Assembly (NCBI GenBank): GCA_011192085.1
Contig: DUEQ01000544.1
Location: 1 to 8,844 of the forward strand
Direction: 5' to 3'
DNA length: 8,844 bases
DNA from: Caldilineae bacterium
GTDB lineage: Bacteria; Chloroflexota; Anaerolineae; J102
Within the stretch, counting starts at the first letter, position 1, and every line of letters starts with the position of its first letter. The translations under genes and the position numbers were made by a program. The notes under the pieces are model-generated. The model was not told the DNA's origin and searched no databases. It saw only the letters and a list, made by a program, of their open reading frames with translations. Positions 1 to 4,727 of the stretch are shown in pieces.

Positions 1-2
1 AA

Positions 3-1163
3 CAAAAAACCTTGGCAGTGCTCACAGGCGGGGGCGATGTGCCCGGCCTCAATCCCACCATTAAAATGGTTGTGAGACGCGCCATCGATAAGGGGTGGCG
101 CGTGCTGGGGTTCCGCCGCGGCTGGGCGGGCCCGCTGCGCTACAACCATGACGATCCCAGCAGTTGGGGGCAATGGGTGTTGGAGCTGAACAAGAAGATG
201 GTGCGCACCATCGACCGCACCGGAGGCACCTTCCTTCACACCTCCCGCACCCATCCCAGCCGCGTCAAGCCGGAACACCTGCCCGATTTCCTCCATCCCG
301 ACGACTTCCCCCGTAATGAGGATGGCACGCTGGACGCCACCAAGAAGGTGCTGCAAACCCTGGAACAATTGGGGGTGGATGTGCTCATCCCCATCGGCGG
401 CGACGACACCCTCAGCTATGGCGCCCGCATCCACACCGAAGGATTCCCTGTGGTCTCCATCCCCAAGACCATGGACAACGACGTGTACGGCACCGACTAC
501 TGCATCGGCTTCAGCACCGCGGTCACCCGATCAGTCAACCTCATCACCGACCTGCGCACCGCAGTAGGCTCCCACGAGCGCATTGGGGTGGTGGAGCTGT
601 TCGGACGCAATTCGGGCGAAACCTCCCTTATCGCCGCGTTCTGCGCCGATGTGGACCGGGCAATCATCTCCGAAGTGCCCTACGACATCGAAAAGCTGGC
701 CCGCCTCCTCATGGAGGACAAGCGCAACAACCCCAGCAATTATGCGATCATGACCATCTCTGAGGGCGCGTATCCTGTGGGCGGACAGGTGCTGGAAACA
801 GGCGAGGCCGATGCCTATGGGCACAAGAAGTTGGGCGGCATCGGCTACATCGTGGCCCAACAGATCAAAGAGCTCACGGGTCAGAACATCATCTACCAAC
901 AACTGGCCTACCTCATGCGCTCAGGCGCGCCCGACGCCCTGGACCGGATCGTAGCCGCGAATTTCGGCGCATTGGCGGTGGATCTGGCCACGCGCGGCAT
1001 CACCGGACGCATGGTGGCACTGCGCGAGGGACGCTACACTCACGTGGCCGCAGATTACAGCACCCGCGGGGTGAAACAAGTGGACGTGCCCGAATTCTAC
1101 GATGTGGACGAATACCGGCCCAAGATCGTCCATGTGCAGGGCAAGCCCATGTTCCTCTATTAA
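3..1163 (+). CDS. pfp: 6-phosphofructokinase, probably pyrophosphate-dependent (5' end cut by window)
   Basis: Phosphofructokinase family (PFK-A fold), which interconverts fructose 6-phosphate and fructose 1,6-bisphosphate in the cytoplasm. The N-terminal loop [11 protein letters not shown] matches the family start. GGDDT lies at 396-410 and PKTMDND at 462-482, the latter carrying the catalytic Asp of the family. LFGRNSGE at about 597-620 corresponds to the MGR sugar-phosphate segment. ATP-dependent enzymes have Gly at the second position after GG (GGDGS) and Gly in PGTIDND. Here both are replaced, by Asp and Lys, the known combination of PPi-dependent enzymes; PPi use is therefore inferred from residues. 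The frame is open to the left edge (Q-K-T before the TTG at 12), so the true start lies just outside and the TTG is not a credible start. The visible part, about 387 codons, is near full family length. A hairpin terminator follows. Confidence 0.93.
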   Translation, partial: QKTLAVLTGGGDVPGLNPTIKMVVRRAIDKGWRVLGFRRGWAGPLRYNHDDPSSWGQWVLELNKKMVRTIDRTGGTFLHTSRTHPSRVKPEHLPDFLHPDDFPRNEDGTLDATKKVLQTLEQLGVDVLIPIGGDDTLSYGARIHTEGFPVVSIPKTMDNDVYGTDYCIGFSTAVTRSVNLITDLRTAVGSHERIGVVELFGRNSGETSLIAAFCADVDRAIISEVPYDIEKLARLLMEDKRNNPSNYAIMTISEGAYPVGGQVLETGEADAYGHKKLGGIGYIVAQQIKELTGQNIIYQQLAYLMRSGAPDALDRIVAANFGALAVDLATRGITGRMVALREGRYTHVAADYSTRGVKQVDVPEFYDVDEYRPKIVHVQGKPMFLY

Positions 1164-1185
1164 CCCAGGCCATCCCCCCTTTGAG

Positions 1186-1220
1186 GCCTCGGGCGCGCGC
1201 GCCCCCGAGGCTCTTTGTTT
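1186..1220 (+). terminator. Rho-independent terminator after the phosphofructokinase gene
   Basis: An 8-bp perfect stem, GCCTCGGG (1186-1193) with CCCGAGGC (1204-1211), encloses a GC-rich 10-base loop. It is followed by the T-rich run TCTTTGTTT (1212-1220). It begins 22 bases after the phosphofructokinase stop codon, the expected place for that gene's terminator. The T-run is interrupted by C and G, so termination may be incomplete. Confidence 0.75.
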
Positions 1221-1259
1221 CCCTTCCTATTCCCATCCATCCAGAAGAATCCACACCCC

Positions 1260-1493
1260 ATGAGCGAAAAACGTCGTTACAGCGCTTCAGATGTGGCCCT
1301 GGCCCAGTTCGAAAATCCTCCTTCTGATCGGAGGAAGAGATCCTGGCCCGGCTGCGCCGCCTGATGATCGAGGCGTTCGAGCAGGTGTGGAGCACTTCCC
1401 GCCAACAGGACATCGACATACGCACCGCGGGCCTACACCATCGCCATCCAGTGCGTGGCGGACGCCGTGTAGGCCCGCGGCATGTATCCCTAA
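1260..1493 (+). pseudogene. Glutamate dehydrogenase (Glu/Leu/Phe/Val family) remnant, internally deleted and frameshifted
   Basis: The C-terminal end of a glutamate dehydrogenase can be read in two frames. From 1328 it reads SEEEILARLRRLMIEAF, then EQVWSTSRQQDIDIRTA. After a GGG run at 1429-1431 the reading must shift by one base to continue AYTIAIQCVADAV, then TAG (1470-1472), then ARGMYP and TAA (1491-1493). This matches the family ending WSEEEV...R...MV.AF......I.MR.AAY....VA.A...RG. The conserved Trp before SEEE is replaced by TGA (1325-1327), and the stop at 1470 sits where Glu is common. The ATG at 1260 opens MSEKRRYSASDVALAQFE, which resembles a family N-terminus and joins almost directly to the C-terminal part. 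An intact gene has about 410-430 codons, so over 300 codons appear lost. The C-terminal assignment is firm; the N-terminal one is inference. No function is expected. Confidence 0.8.
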
Positions 1494-1505
1494 TCGACGA
1501 GAAAG

Positions 1506-1581
1506 GATGGACGACGGACGATGGCATTCATCTGTCTCCGTCGTCCATCGTCTATCTTCCTCTATCGTCCATCGTCTTTTT
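1506..1581. repeat. Degenerate 7-base repeat patch with a 13-bp inverted repeat
   Basis: Units related to TGGACGA run forward at 1508-1524, and their complement (CGTCCAT, CGTCTAT) recurs at 1540-1576. The two halves form a perfect 13-bp inverted repeat, GATGGACGACGGA (1506-1518) with TCCGTCGTCCATC (1537-1549), around an 18-base loop. A second copy of TCGTCCATC (1565-1573) can also pair with 1506-1514 and is followed by TTTTT at 1577-1581. The patch fills the space between the glutamate dehydrogenase remnant and the antiporter start. It could act as a weak terminator or simply be a dispersed intergenic repeat; the sequence does not decide. Confidence 0.6.
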
Positions 1582-1593
1582 GTCCTCTGAACC

Positions 1594-3411
1594 ATGACCA
1601 TCGATTTCACTCTCGGACTGGCCATTATCATCTTCGCGGGCATCCTGGCCCAATGGTTGGCCTGGCGATTGCGCATTCCCTCCATCCTCCTGCTCCTGAT
1701 CTTCGGCCTCCTCATCGGCCCGATCTTTAACTTCGTCCATCCCGATGACCTGTTCGGGGAGATGCTATTTCCGTTGGTCTCTCTGGCCGTGGGCATCATC
1801 CTGTTCGAAGGGGGACTGGGACTGCGCTTCAAGGATTTGCCTGAGATCAAGCATGTTGTCTGGAGCCTGATCACCATCGGCGCGGCCATCACCTGGGCGG
1901 TGAGCGCGGCCGCGGCCTACGTCATCCTTGGGCTGGATATGCAGCTCGCTTTGGTGCTGGGAGCCATCCTCATCGTCAGCGGCCCCACGGTCATCCTGCC
2001 TCTGCTGCGAGATGTGCGGCCCGAAGGCCCGGTGGGCTCCATCCTCCGCTGGGAGGGCATCCTCATCGACCCGGTGGGAGCCACCCTGGCGCTGCTGGTG
2101 TTCGACGTCATCCTGCAAACCAACCTGCGAGAGGCCACGGGAGAGGCGATCACCAACCTGTTTCAGATCGCGATCATCGGGGGCGCGCTGGGCTGGATGG
2201 GAGCCAAGGGGCTGGCAGCCATGCTCAAACGCTACCTCATCCCCGACCATCTGCACAACGCTTTCACCCTGATGGCGGTGATCGCCATCTTCGCGCTATC
2301 GAACCTGCTGGCGCCGGAATCGGGCCTGCTCGCGGCCACCATCATGGGCATGGTGCTGGCCAATCAGAACGCGGTGGCCATCAAACACATCATCGAATTC
2401 AAGGAGGACCTGGGCGTGCTGCTCATCTCCAGCATCTTCGTGCTGTTGGCCGCGCGGCTGCAATTGGGCGACATCCTGGAGCTGGGCTGGCCAGCGCTGA
2501 TCTTCCTGGCCGTGATCATCTTCCTCGCCCGCCCTTTCAGCGTGTTCTTCTCCACCCTGGGCTCCACCCTCAACCTCTCCGAGAAAGCCTTTCTGGCCTG
2601 GATGGCCCCGCGGGGCATCGTGGCCGCGTCTGTGGCCTCCATCTTCGCCATCGAGCTCGCGCATGTAGGCTTTCCCCACGCGGACAAGATCGTTTCACTC
2701 ACCTTTCTCGTAATCATCGGCACGGTGCTGGTCTATGGGCTTACCGCGGGTCCGCTGGCCCGACGTCTGGGCCTGGCGCAACTCAATCCTCAGGGGGTGC
2801 TGTTGGTGGGCGCGCATGAAGGAGGGCGGAGGTTGGCCGCGATCTTGCAGGATGCGGGCTTCAAGACTGTGCTCATCGACACGAATCCTCGCCATTGCAG
2901 CCTGGCCCAGGCGGATGGCTTGCAGGCGTATTGCGGCAACGCGCTTTTCGAGGAATTCATCGAGGAGATCGACCTGGGCGGCGTGGGCAAGCTGCTCGCC
3001 ATCACCCCCAACGACGAGGTGAACACCCTGGCCTGCATCCATATGGCCGATATCTTTGGCCGCTCCAACGTCTACCAACTCCCGCCCCAATCTACACGCG
3101 ATCTGACTCGCGACGGCCTGCCATCCCATCTTGTGGGACGATTGTTGTTTGGCCCCGACATGACCTTTCAGGAACTGAACGAGCGTTTCCACGCCGGCTG
3201 GAAGTTGGAGACCCTGGACCTGACCGCCCCGCCCGCCCCAGACATCTTCGCCCAGGAGATGAAGGACCAGATGGCGCCCCTGTTCGTCATCCGCGACGGC
3301 GCCCTCAAGGTCATCACAGCCACAGAGCCCTACTCCCTCCAGGCGGGCGACCGTCTCATCGCGTTGATCGCGCCCGATTTCACGGGGCGGGACATCGACG
3401 ATAGCCCCTAG
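1594..3411 (+). CDS. CPA1-type cation:proton antiporter with C-terminal TrkA-N/RCK domain
   Basis: Inner-membrane exchanger of Na+ or K+ for protons, 605 residues. Residues 5-395 are about a dozen hydrophobic segments with family motifs: FEGGLGL (71-77), SGPTVILPLLR (129-139), WEGILIDPVGA (153-163, with the core acidic residue Asp159) and PRGIVAASVAS (339-349). Residues about 401-500 form a Rossmann TrkA-N domain: VLLVGAHEGG, then an acidic residue ending strand 2 (LIDTN, Asp429) suggesting NAD(H) binding, then GNA (448-450). Residues 520-605 look like an RCK-C-type tail ending in a GDRLIALIAP strand. The glycine loop is GAHEGG rather than GxGxxG, so nucleotide control may differ. An in-frame TGA (1588-1590) lies just before the ATG, fixing 1594 as the earliest start. 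No Shine-Dalgarno sequence is visible, so translation may be weak or leaderless. The transported ion cannot be read from sequence. It converges on udk. Confidence 0.9.
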   Translation: MTIDFTLGLAIIIFAGILAQWLAWRLRIPSILLLLIFGLLIGPIFNFVHPDDLFGEMLFPLVSLAVGIILFEGGLGLRFKDLPEIKHVVWSLITIGAAITWAVSAAAAYVILGLDMQLALVLGAILIVSGPTVILPLLRDVRPEGPVGSILRWEGILIDPVGATLALLVFDVILQTNLREATGEAITNLFQIAIIGGALGWMGAKGLAAMLKRYLIPDHLHNAFTLMAVIAIFALSNLLAPESGLLAATIMGMVLANQNAVAIKHIIEFKEDLGVLLISSIFVLLAARLQLGDILELGWPALIFLAVIIFLARPFSVFFSTLGSTLNLSEKAFLAWMAPRGIVAASVASIFAIELAHVGFPHADKIVSLTFLVIIGTVLVYGLTAGPLARRLGLAQLNPQGVLLVGAHEGGRRLAAILQDAGFKTVLIDTNPRHCSLAQADGLQAYCGNALFEEFIEEIDLGGVGKLLAITPNDEVNTLACIHMADIFGRSNVYQLPPQSTRDLTRDGLPSHLVGRLLFGPDMTFQELNERFHAGWKLETLDLTAPPAPDIFAQEMKDQMAPLFVIRDGALKVITATEPYSLQAGDRLIALIAPDFTGRDIDDSP

Positions 3412-3425
3412 ACGATAGACCATGG
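3397..3425. repeat. Copy of the GACGATAG repeat at the antiporter 3' end
   Basis: GACGATAG occurs twice, at 3397-3404 inside the last codons and at 3411-3418 overlapping the last base of the stop codon. The stretch 3411-3425 (GACGATAGACCATGG), read on the opposite strand, matches 1545-1559 upstream of the antiporter at 13 of 15 positions. The antiporter gene is thus bracketed by inverted copies of one short degenerate repeat. The 30-base gap between the convergent stops (3412-3441) shows only a 5-bp ATGGC/GCCAT pairing and no T-run, so no convincing terminator. Confidence 0.45.
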
Positions 3426-3441
3426 CTGGCGTCCGCCATCA

Positions 3442-4083
3442 TCATCCTCCATCCATCTCATGGGCGGCCAGGAGCGATTCGATGCGCCCGATGACCATCT
3501 CCATGGCTACGTCGTTGTGCCCGCCCTCGGGAATGATGATATCTGCATATTGCTTGGAGGGCTCCACGAACTTCAGGTGCATGGGCCGCACCGTGCTTTG
3601 ATATTGCTCCACCACCGCTTCCACAGAGCGCCCCCGCTCCCGGATGTCGCGCAGCAGACGGCGGATGAAGCGTTCATCCGCGGGCGTGTCCACATAGATT
3701 TTGATATCCATCATCTCCCGCAGGCGGGGATCAACGAAAACGAGAATGCCCTCGACCAGGATGACGGGGCTGGGCAGCACGCGGCGGGTCTCGGCCTTGC
3801 GGGTGTGGGTGGCGAAATCATAGATTGGAGCATCCACTGGCTCGCCCCGCAGCAACATTTGCAGATGCGCGATGAGCAGATCGTTGTCCAGCGAGTTGGG
3901 ATGGTCGTAATTGAGATGGACGCGCTGATTCCAGGGCAGATGGGCTGCATCTTTGTAGTAGGCGTCGTGCGGCAAGTAGGCGATGCGGTCCCAGCCTACC
4001 TGGTCGAGAATGCGATGGACGACCGTCGTTTTACCTGAACCGCTGCCGCCGGCCACGCCGACGACGATGGGTGAGAGACTCAT
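3442..4083 (-). CDS. udk: Uridine kinase
   Basis: Cytoplasmic pyrimidine salvage kinase that phosphorylates uridine (and usually cytidine) to UMP/CMP with ATP or GTP. From the ATG at 4083 it is 213 residues, the usual Udk length. Walker A is GGSGSGKT (12-19). LPHDAYYKD (37-45) and NYDHPNSLDNDLL (58-70) are the nucleoside-site segments. PIYDFATHTR (87-96) is the family signature, EGILVF (111-116) follows the Walker B-type strand, and RRLLRDIRERGRS (141-153) is the arginine-rich lid. YADIIIPEGG (179-188) closes the core. An upstream in-frame GTG at 4116 would add 11 residues that do not fit the family, so the ATG is preferred. No clear Shine-Dalgarno sequence precedes it, and a 9-bp stem hairpin sits 14 bases upstream. 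It lies 90 bases after the DUF35 gene on the same strand, so the two may share a transcript. Phosphoribulokinase is the related alternative but fits less well. Confidence 0.95.
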   Translation of the reverse strand: MSLSPIVVGVAGGSGSGKTTVVHRILDQVGWDRIAYLPHDAYYKDAAHLPWNQRVHLNYDHPNSLDNDLLIAHLQMLLRGEPVDAPIYDFATHTRKAETRRVLPSPVILVEGILVFVDPRLREMMDIKIYVDTPADERFIRRLLRDIRERGRSVEAVVEQYQSTVRPMHLKFVEPSKQYADIIIPEGGHNDVAMEMVIGRIESLLAAHEMDGG

Positions 4084-4097
4084 GGGCGTTACAGCAG

Positions 4098-4127
4098 GAG
4101 ACCGCCAGGCGTGCACCAGGCGGTCTC
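4098..4127 (-). promoter_or_regulatory. Hairpin between the DUF35 gene and udk
   Basis: GAGACCGCC (4098-4106) pairs perfectly with GGCGGTCTC (4119-4127). Two further G-C pairs are possible past an A/A mismatch. In the udk direction the hairpin ends 14 bases before the start codon and is not followed by a T-run. That makes it a poor intrinsic terminator but a possible leader structure, RNA processing site or stabilising end. The structure is seen in the sequence; the role is unknown. Confidence 0.5.
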
Positions 4128-4173
4128 GGGATTATGGAGAATGAATGTGACTACCTTACGAATGAATTGAGAA

Positions 4174-4572
4174 TTAAGCGGCCATGCGAGGCCGGAATTT
4201 GTAACCGTAATTGATCAGGCCCTCCTCCCCTTCCACGCTCAGCTTGCGGGTCACCATTTCTACCTCCATCCCGATCTCCACCTCATCGGGAGCCACGTCG
4301 GTGAGCTGGGCGGTGAGCATGGGGCCCTCTTCCAATTTGATCAACGCCAGAGGATAGGGTGCCTGGGCCTGGAAGCCTTCGGGGGCATTGTACACGGTGG
4401 TGAAGCTGTACACTTCACCGACGCCGCTCAGCTGCGCGGGATCGTACGCTGGCTTGGCGCATTCGGGACAGACATCCCGAGGGGGGAAGACGTGCGCGCC
4501 ACAGTGATGGCAGATCTCGCCATGAAGGCTGTATCGTTGTTTTTTGATTCGCCAATTGCGAGCGATATGCAT
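4174..4572 (-). CDS. Zn-ribbon domain-containing OB-fold protein (DUF35 / acyl-CoA-associated)
   Basis: Small cytoplasmic protein of 132 residues, typical for the DUF35 family. An N-terminal helix leads into a four-cysteine zinc ribbon: C21-x2-C24 and C35-x2-C38 (CHHC and CPEC). The rest (about 45-132) is the OB-fold: GVGEVYSFTTVY opens it, YPLALIKLEEGPMLTAQL is the core strand pair, and GMEVEM follows. In other organisms these proteins partner thiolases or HMG-CoA synthases and help bind or channel acyl-CoA. None of those partners is in this window, so the substrate is unknown. The start is well supported: GAGGAG (complement at 4581-4586) lies 8 bases upstream of the ATG. udk follows after 90 bases. 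The 155-base gap before the gene holds the glycosyltransferase's terminator-like inverted repeat. Confidence 0.88.
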   Translation of the reverse strand: MHIARNWRIKKQRYSLHGEICHHCGAHVFPPRDVCPECAKPAYDPAQLSGVGEVYSFTTVYNAPEGFQAQAPYPLALIKLEEGPMLTAQLTDVAPDEVEIGMEVEMVTRKLSVEGEEGLINYGYKFRPRMAA

Positions 4573-4667
4573 GGTTCGTTCTCCTCAGATACCAGGATTG
4601 TTGCGGCATGAACCGTCGAAATTGCAGGACACGTTCTCAGCGTCGCCTTGCAGTATAGTCTTGAAAA

Positions 4668-4723
4668 CCTGTCAAAAACCATCAACCCCGCCCACCACCG
4701 CCCGCCTGACAGTTTTTGACAGG
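4668..4723 (-). terminator. Inverted repeat after the glycosyltransferase gene, probable terminator
   Basis: CCTGTCAAAAAC (4668-4679) and GTTTTTGACAGG (4712-4723) are a perfect 12-bp inverted repeat around a 32-base loop. It begins four bases past the glycosyltransferase stop codon. Read in that gene's direction, the second arm is followed by TTTTC, a short U-tract. The long loop and A/T-rich stem make it a modest terminator. One arm also holds CTGTCA twice, 10 bases apart (4706-4722 on the opposite strand), which could instead suit a DNA-binding protein or mark a member of a dispersed palindrome family. Confidence 0.5.
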
Positions 4724-4727
4724 ATTT

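Noticed and set aside
12..14. TTG as the start of the phosphofructokinase gene
   Set aside because: The frame is open to the window edge and the family has a few more residues before AVLTGGGD, so the real start lies upstream of the window.
1000..1527. Open - strand frame across the phosphofructokinase end and the pseudogene
   Set aside because: It overlaps a certain gene and a terminator and has an arginine- and serine-rich composition without recognisable motifs.
3422..3439. ATGGC/GCCAT hairpin between the convergent antiporter and udk genes as a terminator
   Set aside because: Only five base pairs and no T-run on either strand.
3460..4038. Open + strand frame opposite udk
   Set aside because: It mirrors the udk coding frame; udk has every kinase motif and this one has none.
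4084..4116. Upstream GTG start for udk
   Set aside because: The extra 11 residues lie over the hairpin and do not fit the family N-terminus; the ATG at 4083 gives the standard length.
4650..4723. TTGACA followed by TATACT on the - strand as a promoter for the DUF35 gene
   Set aside because: The spacing is only 12 bases, too short for a sigma-70 type promoter, and TTGACA is part of the inverted repeat arm.
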